From the NCBI GenBank assembly GCA_030638415.1, contig DAOWEO010000108.1:1-33040 (forward strand): 33,040 bases of DNA. Direction: 5' to 3'. Position numbers and translations under genes: made by a program. Shown one piece after another: positions 16,047-25,500 of this stretch (within the stretch, counting starts at the first letter, position 1; every line of letters begins with the position of its first letter). The notes under the pieces are model-generated. The model had not been told where the DNA came from. It worked only from the letters and a program-made list of their open reading frames with translations, and ran no database searches. The DNA comes from Bdellovibrionales bacterium (lineage in GTDB: Bacteria > Bdellovibrionota > Bacteriovoracia > Bacteriovoracales > Bacteriovoracaceae).

Positions 16047-18605
16047 TTATAATTTATACTCTAAAGAGAATTGTGCAACCTCTTTCCAAAAATTATTTTC
16101 ATCTAAGATTACCACTGTATTGCGCTCCTGCACTAGTTCCTGCAAGAACCTAGCAACATAAAACATATCACTTCTTGCGAGCCCAGCACTCAAGTTCTCA
16201 AAAAGATAAAAAACATCACTTCTATTATTTAGTACTTCAATTAAAAGTAAAACACGCTGTTTTTCTCCACCAGAAAGTGAGTTAAAGGAGCGGTCCAAAC
16301 TAAGATATTCTAATCTTAACTTTTTTATATAGTCATAAATGCGATTAAATTTTGGTGTCAAAGAGATTCGATCAAGGATATTTTCCATCGACGTTGATAT
16401 TGCTTCAAAGAAGCTCTGCTCTCCATCTGAAATATCGGCATACAATGGTCTTACCTTTTTTCCTAGACAGTCTGGGCAGGTAAAACTGACATCCTCTAAA
16501 ATATCCATCTCAACAACTTGTAGACCTTTACCATCACAATTTTGACACTTTCCTTGCTCTGTATTTGGAGAAAAGTGACCATCTTTTAAATTCATATTCT
16601 TAGCTTCTCTCAAGGCTGCATATTTTTTTCTTACCAATGGAGTTAATCCTAGCAAGGTACCAATCGTAGATCTAGATGTGTATGATTTCGACTCAAATGA
16701 AAATACTACTATATTTTTAAAATTCAAAGAACATGAAAATTTATCAATCTGATATCTATTGTAGCTTAATAAATAACCTCGATATTTCAAAAATAGCTCA
16801 TTGGCCAATACATTATTAAAAAAAATAGATTTTCCAGTAGAAGAGTTACCAGACACATATACTAGGGCATTTAATGGAAGCTCAAAGTATTTTTTAGTTA
16901 ACGTATGAAATATGGCACCTTCGATAACAATTTTGGGTTTACCAGTTTGTTTAGCAAATATAGATAGTTTTTTAAATTTAGCTCGATCTTCTTTCCACGG
17001 TCCTTGGTATAGAATTTCACCACCTCGCATCCCCGCCTCAGGACCCATAACAATAACCTCATCAGATTTTTGTTGTAAATATGGAGAATGCTCAATCAGT
17101 AATATAGTATTTTTTTTTGTTTTTAACTCTTCTAAAAATGAATGTAATACTTGCTGCTCATCAATAGTCAAACCAACACTTGGTTCGTCTAAGATAAAAA
17201 GACTTCCACTCCCCTCATAAGAAAAATATTTTACTAATAGCAATCGTTGATATTCACTATTTAAAAGAGATTTTCCAACTGATTTTAGTTGTAAATGAGA
17301 CAGCCCCATTCTAACGGCAACCTCCAGCCTTTTCTTCAATAGTTCTACTACAACGTCTTCACTATCAAACTTAGAAAAAAGAGTTAAGGCCTCACCTAAA
17401 GAGAGACACAATAACTTATCGTAAAAAATTCTCTGTTTCCCAATATAGATATAAGCTGAAAACAGCTGTTTACTGATTCTCGTTCCACAGCACGATAGAC
17501 ATTCAAACTCTGATTTAAACTTTCTAGAAAAAATTCGATACGGTTTTTTATATTTTTTCTTTTCTAAAATAGCATATACCTTACTTAATCCAATAAACCC
17601 TTTATCACCCTTCTCGACCAGCTCCCATAATTTATCAGTCTCAATATCAACAAATGGTTTATCAATAGCTATATTATGCTCTTTACAGAAAATTATAAAA
17701 TGTTCTTCATACTTTTTAAATCTTTTAAACAGCAACAAGGAGCATGCCCCCTCATCCAAACTCTTAGTCTTATTTGGAATTACCTTTCGACGATCATACT
17801 CAAGTTTATCACCCATGCCACGACACTCAGAACATGCTCCAAATGCAAGTAGTGGGTTATAATGATGGAATGATCCAAGATGGGGAATACGATCACCAGC
17901 AGGGCAGACTTGCCCCATACCTGGTTTAAGTAAGGCCAGATCATCCATCGTTTGTGCATAGACCCAAAACTCCTTAAGTGAAAATTCCTTTAGCTTAAGA
18001 AGTATCTCTGTAACACTGTTTTTTTTTGTTCTTAGTAATTCTACGAAATCATCTTCCTCACAAAACTCTCTCATAGCGTGTTTTTCTTCATCGTAGCTAC
18101 GACTAAACATCATTCCCTTTCCAGTAAAGCAATCTTTACGTGCAAGAAAGTGCAATACGCCTACTTTTAAATTTTTTTTAAAGAACCCTTCTAGTACATA
18201 TTCTAGATCTTCACTCTGAAAGTCAGCTTTATGCTCTTGACAAAAAAAATGACCATGGGATGCAAAGACTTTTGCCAGCTCCGTTGTCACTCCTAGAAGA
18301 TCACTGACATTCGTTCTAGATGACGCCAAGGGGTTAGCTTGAGGTAAGAACCAAGTTGGCAAAACCGGTTCAATACGGTCGACATCGCAGGTTTGGGGTA
18401 GATCCCAAAAAAACTTTTGTGCCGTTGACAATGAGTTAATAAATCTTCGTTTTGACTCTAAGTAAAGAGTATCAACAGCAAGGGAACTTTTACCAGATCC
18501 TGATGGACCCATTAAACATGTAATTGCGTTTTTTTTTATATTAACTGATAAGTTCTTTAAATTATGGCTTCTTGCACCTTGAATTGTTATAAATTTCTTA
18601 TCCAT
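16047..18605 (-). CDS. Divergent UvrA paralogue with one degenerate ATPase site
   Basis: Double ABC-ATPase of the UvrA family, 852 residues against about 940 for canonical UvrA. Order: Walker A1 GPSGSGKS (Lys39), a CSECRGMG zinc-like segment, CLSCCGTR, a degenerate first signature LLNSE (447-451, normally LSGGE), Walker B1 FILDEP (Asp473, Glu474) and His switch LIEHS. Then Walker A2 GNSSTGKS (Lys592), zinc finger CQNC...CPDC, intact second signature LSGGE (777-781), Walker B2 altered to LFENLSAG (Glu803-Asn804 in place of Asp-Glu), and His switch changed to Glu836. The usual C-terminal 40 residues after the switch are missing. It is unlikely to be the housekeeping UvrA; it is closer to UvrA2-like accessory proteins. 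ATG 18605 has AGGAAAG upstream. It overlaps no other gene and heads a unit with the membrane protein. Confidence 0.87.
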   Translation of the reverse strand: MDKKFITIQGARSHNLKNLSVNIKKNAITCLMGPSGSGKSSLAVDTLYLESKRRFINSLSTAQKFFWDLPQTCDVDRIEPVLPTWFLPQANPLASSRTNVSDLLGVTTELAKVFASHGHFFCQEHKADFQSEDLEYVLEGFFKKNLKVGVLHFLARKDCFTGKGMMFSRSYDEEKHAMREFCEEDDFVELLRTKKNSVTEILLKLKEFSLKEFWVYAQTMDDLALLKPGMGQVCPAGDRIPHLGSFHHYNPLLAFGACSECRGMGDKLEYDRRKVIPNKTKSLDEGACSLLLFKRFKKYEEHFIIFCKEHNIAIDKPFVDIETDKLWELVEKGDKGFIGLSKVYAILEKKKYKKPYRIFSRKFKSEFECLSCCGTRISKQLFSAYIYIGKQRIFYDKLLCLSLGEALTLFSKFDSEDVVVELLKKRLEVAVRMGLSHLQLKSVGKSLLNSEYQRLLLVKYFSYEGSGSLFILDEPSVGLTIDEQQVLHSFLEELKTKKNTILLIEHSPYLQQKSDEVIVMGPEAGMRGGEILYQGPWKEDRAKFKKLSIFAKQTGKPKIVIEGAIFHTLTKKYFELPLNALVYVSGNSSTGKSIFFNNVLANELFLKYRGYLLSYNRYQIDKFSCSLNFKNIVVFSFESKSYTSRSTIGTLLGLTPLVRKKYAALREAKNMNLKDGHFSPNTEQGKCQNCDGKGLQVVEMDILEDVSFTCPDCLGKKVRPLYADISDGEQSFFEAISTSMENILDRISLTPKFNRIYDYIKKLRLEYLSLDRSFNSLSGGEKQRVLLLIEVLNNRSDVFYLFENLSAGLARSDMFYVARFLQELVQERNTVVILDENNFWKEVAQFSLEYKL

Positions 18606-18628
18606 TTATATAACTTTCCTGTGTCATG

Positions 18629-18634
18629 ATTATA
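18629..18634 (-). promoter_or_regulatory. Candidate -10 box for the UvrA-like gene
   Basis: TATAAT on the minus strand, about 24 bases before the ATG. The matching -35 position would fall inside the rpsI terminator stem, where no good TTGACA-like hexamer is present. If real, this promoter overlaps the terminator and gives a leader of about 18 bases. Confidence 0.35.
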
Positions 18635-18638
18635 GACC

Positions 18639-18666
18639 AAAAAAAGCCCCGCTTAAAAGCAGGGCT
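18639..18666 (-). terminator. Intrinsic terminator of the rplM-rpsI operon
   Basis: On the minus strand, AGCCCTGC and GCGGGGCT form an 8-bp stem with one G-U pair and a 6-base loop, followed by seven T. It begins 32 bases after the rpsI stop, and insulates the UvrA-like gene from the ribosomal operon. Confidence 0.93.
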
Positions 18667-18697
18667 CTCAATATTATATAAAATTTTAAAACATTTA

Positions 18698-19102
18698 TTA
18701 ACGCTTTGAAAACTGAAAAGACTTTCTTGCACCAGCAAGTCCGTATTTCTTTCTTTCAACTTTTCTAGCATCTCTAGTAAGAAATCCTGCTTTTTTAAGT
18801 TCTCCACGAACTGTAGGATCAAGCTTAAGCAGTGCTCTAGAAATCCCAAGACGAATAGCACCAGCCTGACCTGTAATTCCACCACCCTGAACATTTACAA
18901 CGATATCGTACTTATCACCAACTTTTAAAAGATTTAATGGTTGGTTAATAACGTATCGACTTGTTGCCTGACCTAAATAGTCTTTTACATCTCTTTTGTT
19001 AATAACAATTTGACCCGTTCCACCAGCTTTAAAATATACTCTTGCCACTGATGACTTTCTTCTACCAACTGCGTGCGCATCATATGTTTTTACCTTAGCC
19101 AT
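18698..19102 (-). CDS. rpsI: 30S ribosomal protein S9
   Basis: A 134-residue S9 with the expected pattern: [19 protein letters not shown] near the N-terminus, the [20 protein letters not shown] core, [19 protein letters not shown], and the invariant C-terminal FSKR, whose tail reaches the ribosomal P site. It lies 21 bases after rplM, the standard L13-S9 order. The ATG has AAGGAAAAA upstream. Confidence 0.98.
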   Translation of the reverse strand: MAKVKTYDAHAVGRRKSSVARVYFKAGGTGQIVINKRDVKDYLGQATSRYVINQPLNLLKVGDKYDIVVNVQGGGITGQAGAIRLGISRALLKLDPTVRGELKKAGFLTRDARKVERKKYGLAGARKSFQFSKR

Positions 19103-19123
19103 AACAATTTTTCCTTATTTCTA

Positions 19124-19561
19124 CTATATTTTCAATGCTGTAGGGCTTTGAGCTGCATGAGTATGCTCAGACCCAGTAAATACTTTTAATTTTGTAAGTT
19201 GCTTACGTCCTAAAGAAGTTTTAGGAAGCATTCCCTTAACTGCATTCATTAAAATAAGCTCAGGGTGCTTAGTAAGCTGTTCTTGTGCAGTTCTGTACTT
19301 AAGACCACCCATATGATTTGTGTGCCAGTAATATCTCTTATCACTCCACTTTTTACCCGTAAACTTAACCTTATCAGCATTAATCACTACAACAAAATCA
19401 CCCGAATCGGTATTTGGTGTAAACTGCGCTGATCCCTTACCTCGAAGCACTTCTGCAAGTCTACTTGCAAGACGACCAACAACGAGGTCTTGAGCGTCTA
19501 CGACGAACCATTTTTTCTCAGTATCGTTTGGTTTTAAAACATATGACTTTTGAACGTACAT
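19124..19561 (-). CDS. rplM: 50S ribosomal protein L13
   Basis: A 145-residue L13 with KKWFVVDAQDLVVGRLAS at the start, GDFVVVINADKVKFTGKKW, NAVKGMLPKTSLGRKQLTKL, and a C-terminal HAAQSP. Length and motifs are typical. The ATG has AAGGTG upstream and a short leader carrying an inverted repeat. It is the first gene of the rplM-rpsI operon. Confidence 0.98.
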   Translation of the reverse strand: MYVQKSYVLKPNDTEKKWFVVDAQDLVVGRLASRLAEVLRGKGSAQFTPNTDSGDFVVVINADKVKFTGKKWSDKRYYWHTNHMGGLKYRTAQEQLTKHPELILMNAVKGMLPKTSLGRKQLTKLKVFTGSEHTHAAQSPTALKI

Positions 19562-19586
19562 AACTTCACCTTTTCTAACTCTAACT

Positions 19587-19605
19587 TCTCAAATTGAAAT
19601 TGAGA
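19587..19605 (-). promoter_or_regulatory. Inverted repeat at the 5' end of the rplM leader
   Basis: TCTCAA and TTGAGA (6 bp, 7-base loop) sit where the rplM transcript is predicted to begin, 26 bases ahead of the start codon. It could be a 5' stabilising hairpin or a protein-binding leader element, as ribosomal operons often have. A short stem like this could also arise by chance. Confidence 0.35.
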
Positions 19606-19610
19606 CTCCT

Positions 19611-19638
19611 TATATAGTAGGAATCAATCTTTAGTCAA
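19611..19638 (-). promoter_or_regulatory. Promoter of rplM-rpsI
   Basis: On the minus strand, TTGACT (19638-19633) and TATATA (19616-19611) are 16 bases apart, 50 bases before the rplM ATG, with an A/T-rich upstream region. It is a good sigma-70 match (5/6 and 4-5/6). It lies just downstream of the Omp85 gene and would drive the ribosomal operon separately. Confidence 0.7.
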
Positions 19639-19650
19639 GCATAATATCTG

Positions 19651-19681
19651 AAAATATAACTATTGCAAGTAAAATATAACT
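19651..19681. repeat. Direct repeat upstream of the rplM promoter (possible UP element)
   Basis: AAAATATAACT occurs at 19651-19661 and again at 19671-19681, a 20-base period. The copies lie about 12 and 32 bases upstream of the -35 box, within the -45 to -77 zone used by UP elements. An overlapping 7-bp inverted repeat AAGTAAA / TTTACTT (19667-19687) reaches into the Omp85 stop codon and may serve weakly as its terminator. Confidence 0.4.
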
Positions 19682-19685
19682 TTAC

Positions 19686-22505
19686 TTAGAAAAATCCAAT
19701 TGCAAAATGGAGATGCCCAAAGCTTTCATTAAGGTCTCCCCCCTTGACTCGGTGCAACTTAACTCCATAATCCAAGTCAATTGTTCCCACAGGTGTCACA
19801 TATTTAAAAGACACCCCGACAGATGTACGCACTTTCAATGGTTGGAACTTCTCATAAAAAACTCGTCCGGCATCAAAAAATAGCGCCATCACGATATTAT
19901 CACTATAGAAGTAGCGAGGCTCAACTTTGAAAACTGAAAAATAGGCCATATCTTGGATTACACGCGTACTAATGTCTACTCCATCAGTGAGCTTATTGGA
20001 CTCGTCAAAAGAGTATCCCCGTACGTTATAAGAACCCTCAAGCCGAAATACCTTAATACTTGGAATATAGCCCTGCAAACGCGTAGTTCCGTCTTCCCAA
20101 AACACAGGAGAACCATTTTTCAATAGAGGTTCTGTTGCAAAGTTCTTCTGTGCTCCTAGCGCGGCCATAAATGCAATTGTGCCAAAAGATGTCGGTATAT
20201 AAAATGTATTACGCATTATAATTTTATTATAATTAATAATCAAATCATCGTTACTCATCGCTAGAAAATATGGATTCGCAAACTCCCAAGATAGATCAAT
20301 CTTAACACCCTTTTTAGGCCGGATAGGATTATCGCGGTAGTCTAGTGTTAATTTAGGAGTTAAACTTCCAATTCTGAAAGAGGCTTCATTAATAGCGGAG
20401 TCCGCATTATATTGCCTGACCCTTTCGAGCTGGTGAGAAAAAGAGAGTGTAAAATGCTTGCCAAACCGTTTTCTAAAGTTCGTGGAAAGTCGTTCTATAT
20501 CAGCATCAAAACTATAATACCTCTCGCGAATGGCACCGATTTTGGTATCATATTCTACTGAAGTCTTAAAAACGAATGGGTCCTGATAGCGAATTCCGAT
20601 ATTATATTCCAATAAACTATCTGCGATGCTACTGCGTATCTCATCAAAAGTATTATTCATCCTACGGTTCACTCTCATATTCAAGCTAGCAGTTTTATTC
20701 TCTCCCAACAAATTACCATAATAAACTTGTACCTCTGCCTTTAAGCCTAGGTCCGTTCTATAGCCTGGTGAGAACACCAATCGCCCTGCTTTTTTTTCTT
20801 CTACTTTTATAACAAGTCGATAGTAGTCTTCCCCACCTCTAGTTTCATCATAGATATTTTGAATTTCAACCGTTGCAAACAGTCCCGACCTTAACAAGTT
20901 ATATTTTAAATTTGAAAGAAGTGATGGAGTAAGTAAAGTATCCCGTTCGAAGCGTAAAAGCTTATCAACAACCCACTGCTTGGTCTTTCTATTCCCAATC
21001 AGAATATAATCACTAACGCGAGTCTTTATCATGTTTTGAAAAAAAATATTAACTGTTGCTGCATTACTCGTTAAGTCATATTTTACAATTTTTTCTGGAA
21101 TTAAGGATTCATACTTCGCATAAAAATAGCCCATATTTAATACTTGCTGCAATAATTTTTGCAAGTCACTTTTAAGCTCTAAAGGATTAAACGGAGATCC
21201 AACTTTATTCACAAGACCATAAGAATTCATCTGCTTATTTGCAACATCAACGTTTGTCACCATACTTTTCAATAAGAACTGATCTCCACGCTGAACAACA
21301 TATTGAATAGAAAGACTCTTGCCGTTACTACTATAAACAATCGAAGGCGTACTAATTTTAACATACAAAATCCCTATCGAAAGAAGCTTTTTCTTAACAA
21401 ATGCAGCAAAACCATCAACATAATTTGCATCGTAATAGTGTGATTTGATAAGATCAGGACCATTCTGAAAAAAGTCTAACAATAGGTCATCCTCTTGTTG
21501 CTTATCAACTCCCACAAAAGATATCTTATTTATTTTTACTTTATGACCTGCACGCAAATTTATAAAAGTATGCAAGATTGGATATTTTTTTAAATCATAA
21601 CCTTGCTCGATTCGAATATTCGTATGAACATTATACAGACCTTGGAGATGTAAAAAATCTTGCACATTAGATGAGATATCCTTTTTTTGAATATCATTTG
21701 AGTATATGAACAATCTCTCCTTTAAAAAATTCTTTAGTTCACGTTCAAGTCCACTATCTCCACTAACGCTAATACCAATACGACTTCCCAGCTCTACCGA
21801 ATAACGTAAAAAGATTTTTCCTTTTATTACAAATGGGCGCACCTCTTTCAATCTTATAAAAAAGATACCATGGTTATTGAGACTTCTTTTTATATCCACC
21901 AATATCTGAGATCCAAGTGACTTACGATATTCCTCACCAACATATGAGTAAAGTAGAGATTGCAAATCAATTTTTTCAACGAGCCCAGGAGTTAAAAATG
22001 ATATTCCACCGATACTAGGCGGAGAATCAGCCTGAACCACCAACTCCAAATGCTTCCCTCCAATAACGGTAGGTAAGCTATGCTCTATAACAATGTTACT
22101 AAATCCTTTGTGCTGGAGCGCAGAATATAAGGCTCTTTTTTTTAAATCGAGAGTAATATTTTTCAACCATGCCGTAGCTCCCAAAAAAAAGTTGCTTTGC
22201 ACAAATCCTTCTGATACTCCACTAGTTTTATATATTACCTTAACAATTTTATCAGCACAGCTAACATTCACTTGTAAGACTTTGCCGTCTTTACTCATCA
22301 TAAATCTAATTTCATTAATACTTTCTAATTCAAAAGATGTCGCAATTAAGGTTTTTATCATGTCGGGAGTGCCAACATATTTTTCACGTAAAGTACTTGG
22401 CTGACATTTTCCCGAAATATTATATTTCACGGCAATACTATCGGCAGCCACAGTGGACTTGGCAATAGTAAAAAACAATATCAAAATTACATATAAAATG
22501 TTCAT
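19686..22505 (-). CDS. Omp85-family outer-membrane protein, TamA-like
   Basis: Outer-membrane barrel with periplasmic POTRA domains, probably the partner of TamB in moving lipid or assembling proteins. It has a signal peptide (ILYVILILFFTIAKSTVAA), then about 560-590 periplasmic residues with POTRA-like motifs (for example KINKISFVGV, DYILIGNRKTK followed by LLTPSLLSNLKYNLLRSGLF). A 16-strand-type barrel follows with the family hallmark VRGY at 828-831 (Arg829) and a final GFF. At 939 residues it is far larger than E. coli TamA (about 577) and above BamA (about 800), so it carries extra POTRA or linker domains. It overlaps tamB by four bases (ATGA). It could alternatively be a BamA homologue; the tamB coupling favours the TamA/TamL side. 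The gene symbol is withheld for that reason. Confidence 0.88.
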   Translation of the reverse strand: MNILYVILILFFTIAKSTVAADSIAVKYNISGKCQPSTLREKYVGTPDMIKTLIATSFELESINEIRFMMSKDGKVLQVNVSCADKIVKVIYKTSGVSEGFVQSNFFLGATAWLKNITLDLKKRALYSALQHKGFSNIVIEHSLPTVIGGKHLELVVQADSPPSIGGISFLTPGLVEKIDLQSLLYSYVGEEYRKSLGSQILVDIKRSLNNHGIFFIRLKEVRPFVIKGKIFLRYSVELGSRIGISVSGDSGLERELKNFLKERLFIYSNDIQKKDISSNVQDFLHLQGLYNVHTNIRIEQGYDLKKYPILHTFINLRAGHKVKINKISFVGVDKQQEDDLLLDFFQNGPDLIKSHYYDANYVDGFAAFVKKKLLSIGILYVKISTPSIVYSSNGKSLSIQYVVQRGDQFLLKSMVTNVDVANKQMNSYGLVNKVGSPFNPLELKSDLQKLLQQVLNMGYFYAKYESLIPEKIVKYDLTSNAATVNIFFQNMIKTRVSDYILIGNRKTKQWVVDKLLRFERDTLLTPSLLSNLKYNLLRSGLFATVEIQNIYDETRGGEDYYRLVIKVEEKKAGRLVFSPGYRTDLGLKAEVQVYYGNLLGENKTASLNMRVNRRMNNTFDEIRSSIADSLLEYNIGIRYQDPFVFKTSVEYDTKIGAIRERYYSFDADIERLSTNFRKRFGKHFTLSFSHQLERVRQYNADSAINEASFRIGSLTPKLTLDYRDNPIRPKKGVKIDLSWEFANPYFLAMSNDDLIINYNKIIMRNTFYIPTSFGTIAFMAALGAQKNFATEPLLKNGSPVFWEDGTTRLQGYIPSIKVFRLEGSYNVRGYSFDESNKLTDGVDISTRVIQDMAYFSVFKVEPRYFYSDNIVMALFFDAGRVFYEKFQPLKVRTSVGVSFKYVTPVGTIDLDYGVKLHRVKGGDLNESFGHLHFAIGFF

Positions 22506-25500
22506 TCAAAGTCCATCATAAATTTAAAATCAACGCCAAGAGACTCAGGTTCAGTCAACCGGTTTTCTATGGTTGTATCTCGCACTTCATATAACCCTTC
22601 CAATGATATATGTTTATTAAAATTATAATTCACATTAATCTTTTGTGTCTGTTCACTTGTTCCACCAACAGTACTAGAAAAAGATAACTCAATATTCTCT
22701 TTAATTTTTTTACGTAGTTGTATTTTTGTTGAAGTTCTAATTTTGGTACCATTGCCTGTTGATGATATTGAATCAACATAATTGCTGTTATCTTCTGATA
22801 ACTCAGGCATAACAGACAGCTTAACTCCAAACATGTTATTAAGCTCTTTACCAAGACGAAGTTGATTAGCAAAAATACTTCCAATACCAACTGAAGTTGC
22901 CAATCGTCTTTCTGCCTCATTCATGTTGTTTGCTTGATTGGCGGTAATTCCAATCATCAAAAGTGACAATATGTCTGACTCGGCCAATACCGGTTCAGAA
23001 CTCAAATCTGCTACCGGATTTTTTGTATCACCTTTTACATCTACCGTAACATCATATTGACCAATTGATGACTTCCCAACTATTTGCAAAGAAGGGTTAA
23101 TATCCTCAGACACGTAAGAATCATTAAATTTAATTATTCCTTTTTCAATAATAAAATCATTTCCTTTAAACATAAATTTACTTTTTAGTGGCTCTATATC
23201 AATCTGCCCCAAGGGTCTAATGTTATTTAAATCACCAACAACTTTTCCCTTTCCTCGTAGATACAATTCGACCAGCGAGTTTTGGATAACTAAAGGGTTA
23301 GTAAAGACATAGTCCATATTAATATTCAAAAAGGGACTATTCGCTACACGCATTATACGGGGTAGGTAACTCCTGTCATAACCAGCATCTCTATTTTCTC
23401 CTGCAATGTCAGATAGCTCAGAAGCGATTAACCCCGACTCTAAACTAACCCCTCCCTCAATTGTGTATGGTCGATCATTACCAAACACTTTCCCAAACGA
23501 TGATAATGAGATTGTTGAATTCTTCAATAAATTTAGTCCCATATTAGAGATATTGTAATCAAAATAAACCTCAGGATAGGAAGATCCCATCTTCATTTTT
23601 CCACTTGTCTGAAATTGTCCTGAGTTTATAATGCCACTACAAGACTGCAAGTGAACTTCCATGCCTCTTTGCTCCAAACTTAGATCCACTCCTCGCAATA
23701 CGATCATTTTTTCTTTTGGAATAATTGATATTTTTTTAGCAACTACAGATGTCGTCAAATCATAGATTTTTTTTACATTATTTAAATGTGCGTCAAGAAC
23801 AAAGTCACCACTCGCATGCTCCACGACATTAGATAGTATTGTCTGTAACCACTCTACACTTGTCTTTAACTTTAAATCACCTGAAAAGTGACTTCCAAGT
23901 TTACCATCAGCCATAATCATCAACTTAGTTTTTTTGCCAACTATCGATAGTTGCTGTTTATTTGCGACTCCATTTTCAATTTTAAATGAACTATTGCGTT
24001 TATTTAGAATTAAGTCATCACTTGTTTTTAAAAAAAAGTTTTTCAAACTAAAGACAAGATTTAAATCGTCAAACTGCTTCCATTGAAAATCACTAGAAAT
24101 ATCTAAATCTACTGCCCCCTTCAAGTAACTGTTCATCACTAATGATGGATTTAAAATAGCTAAATATTTTTTCAAATCATCTATACCAATTTTAAGTTGA
24201 GCAAAAGAGCGCTTACCTTTATTTTTGCGGTTAGTATTTAAATATAGTGAAGACTCCACTTCTTTACCAAATAAATTTGCTGTTACAAAAAATTCAGACC
24301 CAATATTATATACCTCTAAAAAGCTGTCTCCAATGCTAGAATTGGAGACAATCGTCTTATCTAATTTAAAAACAGTTCTACTCGTATAATCAGTAAACGT
24401 TCCTTTGCCACTAGACTCAAAAGATAGATTTGAGTTGAAATTCAAGTTCATGTTTCTAAAAACTTCAAAGTATTTAACTGAGACAGGAGCACCAAAAATC
24501 ATAAATTCAAAAGAGTTACTGTTAAGATTCAATGTCGCTTGTCCTGCTAATTTCTTTTTATTCTTAAATAGAGATAAATTGGAAATTTTTAAAACGTGAT
24601 CAACATCACTGAGATGTAATGAAAAGTTTTCAAACGGCTCATCTAAAATAAACAAATAAGGACTGGTTGCTTTTATATCTATCGCAAATCGATTTTGGCT
24701 CAGCACTCCTTCATATAATACGTCGCAGTTAAATCTTCCTTGCAATACATTACTCCACTGCAACAGGTCACTAGGCAATATAGATTTAAGAGCATTATCA
24801 AGATCTTTAACCTCTGCATTTTCAACCTTTATACTGAGAGATGAAAGACTATTTTTATTAAAATCAAATCTTCCTATGCCACTAAGTTGTGCCTGGCCTA
24901 ATTTAGATCTATCCACTTCAAAATTTAATTTATTAGTATTAAAGTGATACCTTAACTTTCCCTCGGGGTTACCAATAAAATAATCCAATGCAGAAAAGCC
25001 ACTTCCTTTAAATTTATACTCTAAAAAGCTATCTTGAGCTCCACTAATAATACGTAAGTCTCCCTGCGTATCCCCCTTCAGCGGTACTCCTCCAATAAGG
25101 CCCAATTCGTCAAATACAATATGAGAGTTACGTGCGTTTATTTGCAGTTCAGTCCCAACGGTTCCTGCAAAATTAATATTGGTATTCTCTATTTTCAAAT
25201 TCCCATCAAGAGAAATAGCTTTTTTTGAAAAAGGAATATTCAAATTAAACTTATCGAGTGTAACAACGTTAGGAATATTTAAGATGTCCAGTAATTTAAA
25301 TCTTTGCACATTTAGAGGCATGACTGAGTTAATACTTATTCCTTGCGAGTTCCACTCGAGTATTACGTTACCATTTACACTCCCATCTATCTCAAGTTGC
25401 TTCCCTTTAACAAATTTTAATAAATTACCAAGAAATACATTTTTTAAATTAATTTTTTGCTTCGAAACCAATAATCTCTTGTTTTTAATATCAAATACAG

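Noticed and set aside
16047..18605. Housekeeping UvrA excinuclease
   Set aside because: Site II motifs are lost and the C-terminus is short, so a specialised paralogue is more likely.
18598..18894. Minus-strand open frame of 98 codons overlapping rpsI
   Set aside because: It lies over the certain S9 gene and crosses its terminator; a shadow frame.
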